This document shows positions 43,596 through 56,306 of a stretch of DNA of 64,000 bases, piece after piece (position 1 is the first letter of the stretch; each line of letters starts with the position of its first letter). The notes below the pieces were generated by a model. It saw only the letters and a list, made by a program, of their open reading frames with translations. It ran no database searches and was not told the origin of the DNA. The position numbers were made by a program, and so were the translations under genes. The stretch is from Diplocarpon mali (Eukaryota > Ascomycota > Leotiomycetes > Helotiales > Drepanopezizaceae): positions 119,326 to 183,325 of the forward strand of contig JAENRP010000065.1 in assembly GCA_024741835.1 (NCBI GenBank), in the 5' to 3' direction.

Positions 43596-44485
43596 GTCAA
43601 ATCTTCCTCGTTAGTCTATTCTGCTAAGGGTAGTAGCAGCTTTAGAGCAGCGGATATAACAAATTCCTATCTCTCCGACTTATTATCGAAGAGGTTTATT
43701 GTATACTTAGCTAGGTAAATCATCTTTTCTTTTATAATAAGTAGTCTATACTATAATTATTAAAGGCCGAGGGTGTTTAAAATAGTTTAATCAAGAAGTG
43801 CGAAATTGTTATACTATAAAGGATTATCTTTTATAGTTTGAATAGTAGAGTGTATAATAGTGCTTAAGAACCTTACGAACTTTCTGCTTCTTACGCTATT
43901 TCCTTAGAGTTTCTTTATACCCTTTTGTATTATAAAATAGTTTAATACTTATATAGCCTTTGCTATAGGTTAGTAGGTTTCAAAGATTTTACCAAGCCCC
44001 TGCAGGGCGTTATTAGCGGTAATATCATTTATAAAGTAACTTTGGAAAAGCATGCCTTAGGTGCCTTTAGTAAATTGTCTTAGCCTTTTTATATATTTAT
44101 CTTTCTTATCTTAGTTCTTTTAAAACAAATCTACTAAGTTAGTATACCTTTAGTACTTTTATAAAAATTTCTTATAGTCGATACCTTTAATCTTAAGTTT
44201 ATTATCGAGGAAGTTATCGAACTTTAGAAATCCTTCTTCTATAGCGGAAATCCTATAATTAAGCATATTAATAGATGAGTTTAAGAATACCTATTATTCT
44301 ATTTCGCCTAATGTTTTATAAGTAGTCACTATATCTTTTAATAATCTTAGAGCTTTTCCGTCCTAAGAAAATCCTCCTTTTAATATTAGTTTATTATTAG
44401 GAGTGCTTAGGGATTTGCTGCCTGAAGTAATAACCGCTATGCTCTTCTTAGGTATGGCTTTCTTAGATGAGTTCAGGGGCGCTAT

Positions 44486-45048
44486 AGTAAATTAGCTTAT
44501 TAAGAAATGTAGAGCTGAATGAGTGGATGATTATTAAGAAAGATTAATTGATATAGGAGGCTTATACTAAAAAAGATTAATAATAGAAGGATAATAGTAG
44601 TAGTGCTGGTATTATAGGTCTGATGGGGTTATAGAAAAAGTAAAAAAAAGTAAAATCGTAGTATAAGGAGAGGCTTATTTATAGAGTTTGGAATTATACT
44701 AGTGTATAAAGGAAAAGTGGGTATAATAAGCTTGGAAGTAGGAACAAAAGTAGGGTATGACGCATATAAGGACCTATAATTGGTAAATGATAATTTTTCA
44801 AAGGTAAGGATGATATTTCAAAGGTAAGCGTTAGAAAGTTGCATATAAAGGAAATAATCAAGGGATAGATTATATAAAGAACGAAGTAGAGTAAAGAATA
44901 TATATAGAATTTAATAATAAATGGAGAATAATAAGGTGCTAGTATATAAGAAGTAGATAATCTTAAAAAAAAGATTCAACTCGAATTTGTAAGTTCTTTA
45001 AATGGTATTCTCTAAGGGTAATAGGCTAGATTTTCCAGATTGCTTAAC
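44486..45048 (-). other. Spacer between ORF-F and ORF-A (GEL-d)
   Basis: About 560 bp, nearly as long in GEL-e (59625-60186) and alignable (GTAGGAACAAAAGTAGGGTA, GAGGCTTATTTATAGAG). AT-rich, no frame. A promoter or translation-restart region for ORF-A would have to lie here. Confidence 0.6.
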
Positions 45049-45226
45049 TTAATTATCGGTTCTATTATTACTTCGGAGTCTTCTTCTCTTGCGTTAGTTC
45101 TTACTTCTCGGCGAGTTTTCAGCTTTAGGGACCTCTTTTAAAGGATCTTCTATTAGTATCCCTAGATTTGGTAATTAAGGTTTATCTGAACTATCTTATA
45201 GGCTTAAGCTAGCTAAGTCCATCCTT

Positions 45227-45249
45227 ACTCGCGGGCCAGGCTCGCGGGT
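45227..45249. repeat. PAL palindrome in GEL-d ORF-F
   Basis: ACTCGCGGGCC / GGCTCGCGGGT, little decayed; same site as 59424. Confidence 0.85.
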
Positions 45250-46111
45250 TAGTCTTAGCATTTCTAAGCTTAAGGGTAAAAACAGGGGATTAGTTTCTAA
45301 ATTAGGATCTAATACTATACTAGCGTCTCGGTTCGTCCCTTTTTCGAATCTTCTTATAATAATGCCTTTATCAATTAGTATATTAGGCTCTTAGATAGCA
45401 TTTACTTTATCGCATTATCTTTAAGACTTGAGTCTATAAAGAAGCGACTTAGTATTTATAACGTTTGTCTAAGCCTTAATAAGGGTATTAAATAGCTTTT
45501 GATTATATTTTATAAGGTGGATTTTCAATTCGTCTTTATTAAAAAGAAATAACTCCTATACTTTGATTATAACCGATAGATCTATTTAAGAGTATCGACT
45601 AATAATAGCTTTAAAGAGGCTGCTACAGTTTTCAAAATGAAAAGCTGCCTTAAAAGGTGCAGTAGTTCTACTTATATTAATCTATTAAGGTACTAGAGGT
45701 TACTTTAAAGTAGAGATTGAAAAGATAAGATTAAAGATTCGAGTCTTATTTTCCAAGGTATTCTTATCGTAGATAGCTATATAGTTATTGCAAAAGGCTA
45801 TAAAACTACTAGTCCTATAAGAATTGTCTAAAAGCATTTTAAGAAAGTATTCCTATTTTATTATTACTATAATTGGATTGCTATTATTAGTAATAAGTCG
45901 TAAGATCTCCTTTTACTTTAATTTTATAATCATTTAAGCTAATTGAGATTTTGAACCAAGTGCTTAAAAAGTCTATTAACTTGTCTTTTTCGCAAATAGA
46001 GTGAGTTTTATATTTGATTAAGAGCTAACCTACTTATTAAGGCTTTTAAAAGCTGGCCCTTATTCAATCGGTAGGATCTGATAATTTAAGACTTGCTTTT
46101 TAATAAAATTA

Positions 46112-46134
46112 ACTTACGGGCTAAGACCGCAAGT
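46112..46134. repeat. PAL palindrome in GEL-d ORF-F
   Basis: ACTTACGGGCT / AGACCGCAAGT; same site as 58539. Confidence 0.8.
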
Positions 46135-47497
46135 GAAAATCGGAATTTCTTTATTAGTAGCATTTGCATTTCTCTTTATTAAAACGACTTAATTATAAAG
46201 ATTAAGGCCAATTAATTAAAGAGGTTTAAGGTAGGCTATAAGCTAATAGGTTCCTCTACTTCTTACTATTATAGCTAAGAGGTAGAGTCTATAATGCATT
46301 TAAAGGACTTATTAAGTAAGATTGAATATTATATTATAAAGAAAATAAGAAGGTATAGAGGTCGCACTATCTATAAAGTAGAAGTAATAAAGATATATCT
46401 TTACTTCTTATCTTATAATAGAAAGGAATATACTTATAAAAGTACTATTATTAGTAGTAAAATTATCGATTAGGAAGCGGCATCTAAAGGGTTTAGGTAT
46501 TATAATTGACCTTTCTTCTTCTATTTCCTTTTACTATTTATTACTTAATAATATCGATAAGAAGGAATTATTCTATTTAATTGACTCTAACGCTTTTAAG
46601 GCTTTAGGATTAGCCTTGAATTTTATAGCACTTAAAGATGCCTCTATTATTAATAGGTTAGATTTGCATATCTTTAAAGAGACGAAGAATTGATTATTAA
46701 AGTGGATTAGAAAAAGATTAATATCTTCTACTATATAAAGAAGTTCGAGGTATTTAATAGTTTCGTTAATATTAAATCCTTTATAATTAAGACTATAGTA
46801 AACCAAAAGAGAGCGAATATAAAGGTCGCAAAGTCTTCTCCTTTCGATTCCTACGCTAAGAAGATACTATCGAAAGCAAGTTTTCATTATAAAAGATACT
46901 TGAATATTATATCATTCTCTAAGCTCAAAGTTGAGAATAACTAATTAAAGCATATTACTATAATTACAAATGTCCTAATTAATAGATTCCTCTTTACGTT
47001 CTCTTTCTTATAAGATAAAATAGTCTCGCTTAGTATTTAAAAGACTAGGTTCTTAACTTTTATAATTATTAAAGAATTGAATAATATCTATAAAGTCGAA
47101 CTTATCTAAGATAAGCTATTAAATCTATCTAATAGCTCTCTTAATCGTCTTTAGAGTAATAGGAATAGGGTCTTCTCTTATATTATTGTTTTTAAAATAG
47201 TTATATATAGATATAAAGAAGTTAAGAACTAGCTCCTTTAAGTTATTAAAGAAGGAGTTTAAGTAAGTGCATAATCCTTTAGTTTTAAATTGCAAATTAG
47301 CTAAAGTAGCTATTAAACGATCTATCCTTTTTAAAGGTTAAGTTAAAATAGGTCGTTTAGCTAAAGGAAAGTCCTTTAAAGATTTTAAAAATTCTAAAGA
47401 GGCTGCGCTAAGCGTTTAGGCAGTTTATTCAATAGTAGTTTTTAAAATTATTTTAATAAGAGGCAGGTTAAGTCTAGTTTTAAAATTCTTATTTCTA

Positions 47498-47520
47498 ACT
47501 CTTAGTCTAGGACTATAAGT
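47498..47520. repeat. PAL palindrome in GEL-d ORF-F
   Basis: ACTCTTAGTCT / GGACTATAAGT; same site as 57153. Confidence 0.8.
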
Positions 47521-48484
47521 CAAATTATATAGTTTAATACTTATTATATCTTTAGATTAAGAAGCGAATTTTAAAGTAGGCTTAATTATAAATAACCAAT
47601 TCCCTTCTTTATTATTAAAGAAATCTTATCTAAACCTTAGTATAAGAGTCTAGTTCTCTTTTAAAATAAGCAAACTATAAGTAGAAGCGCAAAGCCTTAG
47701 TATATTAATAATAGTACTATTAAGTAGGGTAATATTTATAGCCTAATTTGATCTTTTTATAGCTCTATTAGCTATTATAAGTACTGCATTAGATAAGCTT
47801 ATAAATCTGCAATTGCGAATTCGATTGCCTTAGAATTTTGCTACTCCTTTTTAAATAATAAAGAAATTGAGAATCTAAATAGCTTTGGCTATAGGAGTAT
47901 TTTCCTTAAGAATTTTTAATAATACTCGCCTTCTATTATTAGAATCAATATTTATTAAAAAGCGCGAATAAAACAGGAGTCCTTTCTTATTAGTGGCTAA
48001 ATTATCCAATCGTCGAATAGATTCTTCCCTTTTATCTTAGTCTATTTTGAAAGTATCGGCCAAGGTTATATATTAATCTGCGTTAGCTAAGAATTCCTCT
48101 TTAGATATTCCCTTTAGTCTTAATTCTTTAGTTAGGAAGTTATTAAATTAGAGAATTCCAAGGGCTACTTAAGTTAAAAGGTTATTAATAGCATTTGCAT
48201 AAGCTAAAAGGAGTTTTTATTACTCTATATCTCCTAAGGCTACGTAGGTCGATTTAAAGCTCTCTAATGATATAATAGCTCTGCCGTCTTAAGAGAAGTT
48301 TGTAACTAGTGCTTATTCATTTCCTATTATAGTAGATAAAACCATTTATAAGTTCTTTAAAGGCATATTGCTTATGAAAGATAGGGAGTATAAATAAGAG
48401 AGTTCAATAGGGTATAAGAATTAAAAGGGCATATAAGCTATAATAGGTTTACTATATATATATTAAGGAAATTGGACTTTTTAT

Positions 48485-48729
48485 TATAAAGACCTGAGAT
48501 GGATAGGTCTTATGATATATATCATATGATCGGCGCAGGCCGGTAGGAGGATAAAAGGGCCACCTTCTATATATAGAGACAGCGCGTATTGCTATAGTAC
48601 TAAATATACCCTATACTTAGGACTTGTCCCTAATATCTTATCTAAGAGAGCCCGCTTATAGTGCTTCCTCCTTTTGTTTTTAGGTCTTCCCTTAGGCCTA
48701 TTCTTATATTATCTCTCCTCTATTTTATA
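48485..48729 (+). repeat. GEL-e 5' LTR
   Basis: 245 bp, TATAAAGACCTGAG...TATTTTATA. Confidence 0.85.
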
Positions 48730-49014
48730 TTAGTAACCTATATAGGGACCGATTTCTTAAGATTTCTATCCTTATACAACCTTATTGATCTCTTGGTTCG
48801 CAGATAAGAGACCGGCCTTTGAAATACGTCTTCGAAACACTTATAGCATTTTGATCAACTTTAAAACCTCATCCTTAATCGCCTAGTTACTTAGAACTAT
48901 CGATTTTCGTTTAGCAATTATCAACAACCTTAGATTTTCCCTTTTCGGCTCTGCTTTGAAAACCCCTATTTTCTTCCTTAACTCTAAGATTTTCGGAATT
49001 TTCGGCTTCTTAGT
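48730..49014 (+). other. GEL-e leader with primer region
   Basis: Starts TTAGTAACCTATATAGGGACCG. GEL-c suggests the older form TTAATGACCTACGCAGGGAC; the priming tRNA is not identified. The rest is non-coding and conserved with GEL-b. Confidence 0.6.
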
Positions 49015-49400
49015 ATGAAAAGTTTAGCAAACCTTATAATAGCAATCTTAAATAGCAGTAGTTTTAAGTACTTAAGTAATACTAAGCGTAAACTCCAATT
49101 GGAAGTGCCTCTTTAGAATCTTTAGAAATCCGAATCTAATAATTCAGCCGCCTTAGCTTAATAGAACTTTAAAAATTGCCCTAGAATCGTCTCTAAAGAC
49201 CCCTTTATTCTAAGGACTAATAGGAATTGGCCTAAAGGCTAATAAGAATCTTAGATATAAACCTTATCTTAGAAATTAGTCCTTAATTAAGTAAACCTTA
49301 TCTTATTGCAATTAGTTATAATGCTCTTATTAGTTATTTAGCACCTACTTAAAATCTTTTAATAAACTTAGATTAAACTTTTAATAGAATCCGGAATTCT

Positions 49401-49423
49401 ACTCTTAAGCTTAGCCTATAAGT
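49401..49423. repeat. PAL palindrome in GEL-e gag
   Basis: ACTCTTAAGCT / AGCCTATAAGT; one of the few not read in the T-x-x-P frame (reads L-L-S-L-A-Y). Confidence 0.8.
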
Positions 49424-50409
49424 AAAAGGATAAAAAGATATCTTTAAATAACTTAGGACTACTATTTACTTTTTCAATATTAATATTAGAAAATATTAAA
49501 AATAATAATAATTTTAAACTTTTTACTAACCCTTTATCTAAATCTTTTCAAACTCGTTTTAGTTACTCTAAGATTGACTTAGATTCTAAACGTTCTTTAA
49601 GCCCTTTTGAATTTTAAAGTACTCCTCTTAGCAATCAATCTTATAATATTAAAGCTTCTCCTTTGCCTCTTATAGATTCTATCAATTTAAACAGTTAATA
49701 TAAAACGATAATAGCCGCATTTAAGGCTATTACTAGTCACTTTCCCCTTCCTAGTTCCTCTGGCGCTCCTTACTTTATAGGCGCTAATATTACTGATTTC
49801 CTTAAGTAATATAAGGAAACTTATTACAATTTTAGTATTATATAAAAGGATATGATTTCTCGACTTCCTTACTATTATAATTATATAAGCAAGGATATTA
49901 TTAAGTCCCTCCTCAAATAGAAAACTCATAGTTTATAAAAAGTCCTTATTAAGGCCCTTAAATCTAAATTTCGTAAATTTAATAGATAGCAGATTCGCAA
50001 TACCCTAGCTTTCTTAAAGGAATTTATTCTAATCACTTATACTCCTAAGGAACTTAAGAACTACTATCGGACTTTTACTTATATATTAAATACCTTAATC
50101 AGTTAGAAAATACTTAGCAAAGTTAAAAGAGGCCGCCTTTTCTTACTTAAATTACCTACTAGACTTTAAAACAAGATTATTAAGTATTTTAAGATTAATA
50201 AGTAAGACCTTATAACCTTTGCCTTATTTAAGGAATTCGCAGCCTTTGCTTTAAAATCAGATCTTAATAAGAGAACTATTAATGCTATAGAGTAGGAAAA
50301 AGCCCTTACTCCCTCCTATACTAAAGACCTTAAGAGCCTGGTCCAAGAACACTCAAAGGCTTTAGAAGTCATAAAGGAGGTAAAGAAGAACCTAATAGTT
50401 ATACCTTTC

Positions 50410-50432
50410 ACTCGCAGTCCCGACTTAAAAGT
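50410..50432. repeat. PAL palindrome in GEL-e gag
   Basis: ACTCGCAGTCC / GACTTAAAAGT, read T-R-S-P-D-L-K-V within the Gag coiled-coil region. Confidence 0.85.
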
Positions 50433-52325
50433 AAGATCCAACCTTAAAATTAAAGAACTTAAGACCCAATTTACAGAACTCCGAATCTAAAGCTTAGAAA
50501 CTAGGATTAATAATCTCTTATAGGAAAAATAGCATATTATCTAATTTAATAATAAGCAAAACTCAGCTACTATAAGCCAATATAATAATTCCTATTACTA
50601 GACTCCTGCTTTTTATCATTTAAAAGAACCAGCTAATATAAGAACTTAATAGTTGATTAAAGAAGGAGAAATTAATCCTAACTAGCACTTTGCTAATATT
50701 AATGCTATAAAGTATTAAAGGAATGGCAATAGAAGACGATTAACCTACAACTTTTATAATAATAAAGAACCTAACTGCGCTTTATATAAGTATTATAACA
50801 ATTGCCCTCTTTTCTATCGTTTTATTAACACTAAGGTTATATATATTAATAAGTATAGGATGCTTTATATTAGAGATCCTAGGCTAAAAGCTATCCCTAT
50901 TAAAAAGCACTAGAATCGCTTATAGTTATAGACTATTTGAATAATAATATATAGTATAAAATGGGACGAGAATTTAGTCGAACGATAGCGTATTATAGAT
51001 ATAAATACTAAAATTCCAACTTATATATATACTAGTCCAATTAGCAACCTACTTAAGGGAGTTCTTAAGGACCTAGCTTTTGATCAAATAGCTATAGAAG
51101 TTAAAGGTATCTCCGTCTTAGGATGGATTAATAATAATATATCTACTAATATTAATACTGCTTCTATATCCAGAAACCCTTAGAATACTTAGCGTCCTTT
51201 TAGATCTACTACTCCCTTAATACTAATAAAACTAGCCAAAGTCTAGAAATCAATATATGCAACTTAGGAATCTCAATATAAAGTCCAAACGCTAAAAGAC
51301 ACTTAATAATCTAAAACTATAGTAGATAAGGATAAAGCCGATATAGTAGATAAATTGATTAGAGATATAATAGATAAAGATGGCTTTAAGCTTAAAGATT
51401 AAGAAATTAAAGTTATTGCGCGGACCCTTAACCTTAAGCGAAAGAGATAGATATTAAAATAGGAAAAATTTATTAATAAATACACTAGTTCAACCGTAAT
51501 AGAGAAAGCTATAGAGAATATCATAGCTTAGCAAATTAACCTTACGTTTAAAGACCTATTTGATTTGATTAGACGCTTTAATAAAGTGCTAAGAAAGCAT
51601 ATCCTAATAGCCTTTAAAGATTTGAATAATAATAAGGAAATAGAAATTGTAATATAAAAGAACTTTGAAAAGCACTTAGCCTTAATTAAATATCTTTAGA
51701 TTATAGAAAACGAAGGAACCTAGAGGTACTATAATATTATAGTAATAGCTTTAATATCTTAGAATATCAATCGAAATTGTTTAGCAATTGCAATAAAAAG
51801 CCCTATTATTATTTATTTAATAAAAGAATCAGTTAAAGCAAAGGCTTTAATCGATTATAATTTAGAAGTTAATGCAATAATTAGAAAAGTGGTAGAAATA
51901 GCTTAATTGATAATCGTTAGCGATCGACTCCTTATTTATTCGACTATCTTTAGATCGAAATACAATTTTAATAGATAGGTGAAAAATGTAAAGGTTAGAG
52001 TTAGAGAAATCGTTAATTATACTGACTTTCTAATAATAGAGAATTCTTTAAATGATATTCTTTTAAGAATGCCCTTTATTTTAGAATCTCAGCTAATATT
52101 TAACTATCCTAGAGATAGGCTTATAAAAGCTAGCCTTTAGAATATAGATCGATCCTTGAAAGGATAAATGGTTATTATAAGAGATATAGTCGAATTCTAG
52201 AATAAGGTTTTAGGAAACGATTAGCTAGTATAAGGGCTAGGCTTAATGCTAGTAAAGGAAGGCACCTAGCAAGGAGTTATAGTAAAAGAAAGGTGAGTTT
52301 ATCGATTTTAAATAATAGTAATTTG

Positions 52326-52348
52326 ACTTATAGTCTTAAACTAGGAGT
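52326..52348. repeat. PAL palindrome, protease-RT linker (GEL-e)
   Basis: ACTTATAGTCT / AACTAGGAGT arms; the T frame here equals the downstream RT frame, not the upstream protease frame. Confidence 0.7.
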
Positions 52349-52487
52349 TAAATCTGGAATTTTGAAAAATAGTGCAATTAGCATTTTATTAGCTTAACAA
52401 TTAAGAAAAAAGAAAAATAAGGTAAAGAAGAGAGTTTATTTTATAAATTTTAATAATTTACTAATTATTTTAAAAAACCTAAAAACC

Positions 52488-52510
52488 ACTTATAAGCCAG
52501 ACCCGCAAGT
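52488..52510. repeat. PAL palindrome in GEL-e pol
   Basis: ACTTATAAGCC / GACCCGCAAGT, read T-Y-K-P-D-P-Q-V in the RT frame. Confidence 0.85.
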
Positions 52511-54454
52511 GAAAAATAATAAAATTACTAATAATATTTCCATTTACGCACTTTAAATTAATAACTTAGAAAATCTTTTATTTATTTTTAAAAAGGAAAA
52601 TTCGGATCATTTTATAAGATTTGATAAAAAAGGAAAGAAGCAAAGAAGTATAGTATTAGCTAATATTCGAACTATATATAAAAGTAAGGCTAATAAAGTA
52701 CAACTAGTAGATTAGGGAATCTCTAATAGCTTAAAGCCTAAAGGACTAGATAATTAGTTTAAATAAGATAAGAAGCTTCGACCTTTAAAGCTAAGTAGTA
52801 AATTCGATAAGTTTATTATAAGTAGATTTTCTAATAAACCCATCGGATATCAATTAATAAAAGAACATTTTAATATACTGAAAATTAAAGAAGACTTAAT
52901 AGAATAAGAACGCGAACTACTTTATAAAACTTTAACAAATCGAAAGGACGCCTTAGCTTTTGATTAAATGGAACTTAGCTAGATTTAAAAAGAGGTCATA
53001 CCTTATATTAAGATTAAGATAATACCTTATGAAGCCTAGTAAAAGAAAACATTTAGGGTCCTTAAAGCTCTTTAAGAAAAGGTAATCGAAATATTAAAGG
53101 ATAGGCTAAAGCAAGGTGTTCTCGAGTTCTATAATAGCTTTTATAAGAACAAATAGTTCTTAGTTATTAAGAAGGAGAAGGGAACTTATAGACTAATAAT
53201 AGCGGTAGTAGAAATGAACCGAGTAACTGTTAGAGACGCTAATATTCCTCCGAATATAGATAAGTTCTTAAATGAATTCGTAGGATTAACCTGCAGCTCT
53301 TTTATTAACTTCTTCTTTAGATATAACTAATTTATTCTTAATGTTAAATCGAGAGATATAATAGTAATTCAAACCCTTCTTAAGCTACTTCAAATGATAA
53401 GATTACCTTAAGGAGCTATAAATTCGATCGCTTAATTTGTCTAAGTAATCTATAAAATACTAATAGATTATATACCTAATATTGCGCTCCCTTATATAGA
53501 TAATATAAGAGTAAAAGGATTAAGATCATTTTATAACTATAAAGAAGTTCTCCTTAGTATATAATAATTTATAATAGAATATATTTAGAACCTAGACTAA
53601 GTGCTTATATGATTTAAAAGGGTAAGAGCAATAGTTGGTCCGAAGTTATAATACTATCTCCTATTAATGGAAATTGTTAGTTTTATTACTAATTCTAATA
53701 GCTGAAGTCCTTAGAAGGCTAAAGTACTTAAAATCGATAAATAGAAGAAGTATGATAATATAGTAGAAGCTCGCGCGTTTATTAGAGTTATAGTATACTA
53801 TTGCATTTAGATTAAGGATTTTGCTAAAAAGGCAGCACCTATTTACTCCTTATTTTGGAAAGGGGCTGAGTTTCAATAGGAGAAATCCTAAATAGAGGTT
53901 ATAAAACAACTGAAGCAAGCGTTGCTTAAGGTGCCTTATCTGATTAAAATAGACTATAGAGCTAATGCTAGGCCAATTATACTAATAGTTAACGCAAGCT
54001 TAATCGGATAGGGTACTATCCTTTAATAAGCTAATAGCTAGTAGAAAAGACATCTAGCTCACTTTGAAAGTAGTCTTTAGAATCTAGTAAAGATAAAGTA
54101 TAATACTATTAAATAGGAATACAAAAGCGCCTTAAAGGCGATGAAAAAGATAAGAAGCAACCTTTATAATACTTACTTTATTCTTAAAACCAATGCTAAA
54201 GTACTAGTGGAATAACTAAATAGAGCTATAAGCGACCTATTAAGAGCCTTACTAATGAAATAGATTGCTTAAATAAGATTAATGGACTTTAAAGTCAAAC
54301 ACATTCTAAGAACGAAAAACACTGCCGCCGACAGCCTTTTAAAAAGAACTCGGCCCTACCCTTCTAATTTGATTGAAGAAGATAAAACAGATATTAATAA
54401 GTAGGTAAAAAACGAAGTTAGTTGTCTATTAATATATTGCCTTAAAGGGATTCG

Positions 54455-54477
54455 ACTCGCAAGCCTAGCCTATAAGT
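54455..54477. repeat. PAL palindrome between RNase H and integrase (GEL-e)
   Basis: ACTCGCAAGCC / AGCCTATAAGT; here the pol frame reads I-R-L-A-S-L-A-Y, one of the exceptions. Confidence 0.8.
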
Positions 54478-55889
54478 CAAATAAGAGAATTTTATCACCT
54501 AACTACTTAAGTGACTTTAAAGAAATCGCAAAGTTTTTAATCACATTTAAATAATTAAAGACAGTTGCTCTTAAGGATTTTTAGAAATTTAAAGCTAAAG
54601 CTCTAATTTATCTAATGCAAAGAAGACGATTATTCAAAAGGAGCAATAACTTATTCCTTATATAACTCTATTTAAATAATGAAAAACTAAGGGCTAAGGC
54701 TATCTAGGATATTTATAAGGAAATTGGCTATTAAAGAGCTAAGTCTACTTACTATTAACTCTTAAGAAAATTCTTTTAAAAAGGCTCTTTTAAGAATTAT
54801 AAAGCTTTTATAAAGAGTTGCATCCCCTATTAGAAACGAAAACCTAATTATAAGGAAAATCCCTTATTCCCAACCTGGCTATTAGGCCTTTTTTATAAAG
54901 TCAGCCTTAATATTATATAAATACTAACTACTAAGAATAGGATAATATATTTTATTTTAGCAAAGGAAGACCTATTAGGATGGCTTAAAGGATAACCTTT
55001 AAGATCTGCTAACTTTGAATCTATTGCAAAGTTCCTTTAAGAAGATATGGTCTATTATTATAGACTTTTTAATAGATTAACTATTAATAAAGGCCTTGAA
55101 AATAAAGGAATAGTTAAAGCTTTCTTATAAAAATATAACATTAAACGGGTTCAAATCTTAGCGTATAACTCGAAAGCTAATAGAGTAATAAAATAAGGAT
55201 ACTATAATATTCTTAATAGTCTATCTAAAGTTACTTGCAAAGGATTTAAGGATTAGATAAAACGCTTTTATAAAATACTCTTTGCTTATTGAATGATAAT
55301 CTATAAACCGACTAGAGTTATACTATTCTTCCTTATCTATAGTAGAAAGGCATAGCTCCTTTTTAAATCCTAATAGCCTATTTAAAGATTGTTTAACTAT
55401 AGTTAAATTCAGAACCGTTCCGATTTACTTATAATAAGATGCTAATAACTTAAGCTCTAAGATATAGATATAAAGGAAATTATTCTATAAAAGAAACGAT
55501 ATTAGGAAAAAGCTAAAGAAGCGTAGGCTGCTTCTAAAGTATTTAAAATGCACCCTATTTGAAAAGATGATCTTATCCTAGTCTATAATATTGCAAAAAG
55601 TATTAATATATTAGCAGATATTAAACTTAACTATTAATAGCTTAGTCTATTTAAGGTTAAATCTAAGTAGAAAGAAAAGGGATACTATTCTCTTTAGGAA
55701 CTTAATAGAATCGATATTAAGGGAACCTTTGCAGCTAATCGACTAAAGCGCTTTTATCAATGCAACTAGACCTTATTCCCTTTAGAAGACGAATTAGAAA
55801 TTGATATAACTTCTAAATCCTTTGCAAGAACCGATAGTAATATAAGCAATTTTAAACCCTTAGATAAAGACTAAGATTTTTCCAATTTG

Positions 55890-55912
55890 ACCTATAAGCC
55901 AGTCTTGCGAGT
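55890..55912. repeat. PAL palindrome near end of GEL-e pol
   Basis: ACCTATAAGCC / GTCTTGCGAGT, read T-Y-K-P-V-L-R-V. Confidence 0.8.
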
Positions 55913-56050
55913 AAAGAATATTAAAATACCTAACTAATCGCAACCTTAAGTTATTATTCTTAAAATATCCGAAAAACGCAAGTAGGAATACTAAACGATT
56001 TCCTAGCTTATTAATTGTCTTACCTTCCTTTAATCCTTATTTTTATATTT

Positions 56051-56306
56051 TTAATAAGGTCGCCTCCTTTATTATTTAAAATATAGATCTTTTAAGATCA
56101 CTTTAAATTCTTGCCTACTTTGACTTATTTTACATTCTTAATATTGGCCTTTAATTATAATATTCTTATTACTTTCCTTAAATAATAAATAAAAAGTCCA
56201 ATTTCCTTAATATATATATAGTAAACCTATTGCAGCTTATATGCCCTTTTAATTCTTATACCCTATTGAACTCTCTTATTTATACTACCTATCTTTTATA
56301 AGTAAT
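56051..56306 (+). other. Pol to ORF-F spacer (GEL-e)
   Basis: About 250 bp, AT-rich, no frame. The part from 56171 is shared with GEL-d (48367-48484). Confidence 0.6.

Larger units (their letters stand above)
41021..44485 (-). pseudogene. GEL-d ORF-A
   Basis: Minus-strand frame of 1155 codons, from a probable ATG-to-ATA start (44485-44483) to TGA (41023-41021). The GEL-e frame is 1158 codons including stop. Between the two copies the frame stays aligned, with stops nearly all at Gln positions. It contains four PALs. An (ATT)n run at 41223-41251 codes the Asp/Asn-rich tail. Paralogous to ORF-F; function unknown. Confidence 0.75.
45049..48366 (-). pseudogene. GEL-d ORF-F
   Basis: Minus-strand ATG 48366-48364 (M-P-L-K-N-L) to TAA 45051-45049: 3318 bp, exactly the length in GEL-e. 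It ends in a basic tail (KNQRKRRRL, then S-N-N-R-T-D-N). Three PALs at the same sites as in GEL-e. Function unknown. Confidence 0.8.
40458..48484 (-). mobile_element. GEL-d: 3' half of giant element, split by GEL-e
   Basis: Reverse-strand GEL copy: 3' LTR (40458-40702), trailer, ORF-A, spacer, ORF-F, and about 120 bp of the region before ORF-F. The match to GEL-e (56171-63964) stops exactly where the GEL-e 5' LTR begins (48485), as expected if GEL-e inserted into GEL-d. The gag-pol half of GEL-d should lie right of the window. Confidence 0.85.
49015..52370 (+). pseudogene. GEL-e gag and protease
   Basis: One frame from ATG 49015 (M-K-S-L-A-N-L) with stops almost only at Gln. The capsid-like block is near 49690-50100 (GAPYFIGANITDFL, RLPYYYNYISKDIIKSLL, YTPKELKNYYRTFTY). 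A coiled-coil segment follows near 50320-50530, with the in-frame PAL at 50410. A Cys-bearing stretch (N-C-A-L-Y..N-N-C-P-L) near 50770-50810 may be a decayed zinc knuckle. Retropepsin-like K-A-L-I-D-x-N-L-E-V-N-A-I is near 51838 (D-S-G-A with Ser and Gly lost). Frame change to RT occurs between about 52370 and 52480. Confidence 0.8.
52430..56050 (+). pseudogene. GEL-e reverse transcriptase, RNase H and integrase
   Basis: Frame one base off from gag-protease. K-P-I-G-Y-Q-L-I-K-E-H-F starts RT near 52836; KKEKGTYRLIIAVVEMN near 53168; PPNIDKFLNEF near 53250; polymerase box L-P-Y-I-D-N near 53487 (last Asp to Asn). RNase H: I-V-N-A-S-L-I-G-Q-G near 53985 and N-T-A-A-D-S-L-L-K-R at 54318. Integrase follows to about 55500 with a basic C-terminal part. 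Order RT-RH-IN and motif wording match a common fungal Ty3/gypsy lineage. The end of pol is uncertain (stops from about 55995 on). Confidence 0.85.

Noticed and set aside
40458..48729. DNA transposon with 245-bp terminal inverted repeats (40458-40702 and 48485-48729) around ORF-A/ORF-F
   Set aside because: The right-hand copy is the 5' LTR of GEL-e, followed by its gag-pol. GEL-e alone shows the same LTR in direct orientation at both ends, so the inverted look comes from nesting.
48485..56170. Separate element ending at 56170 before ORF-F
   Set aside because: The apparent border only marks where the inverted GEL-d copy was broken by GEL-e; there is no LTR or target duplication at 56170.
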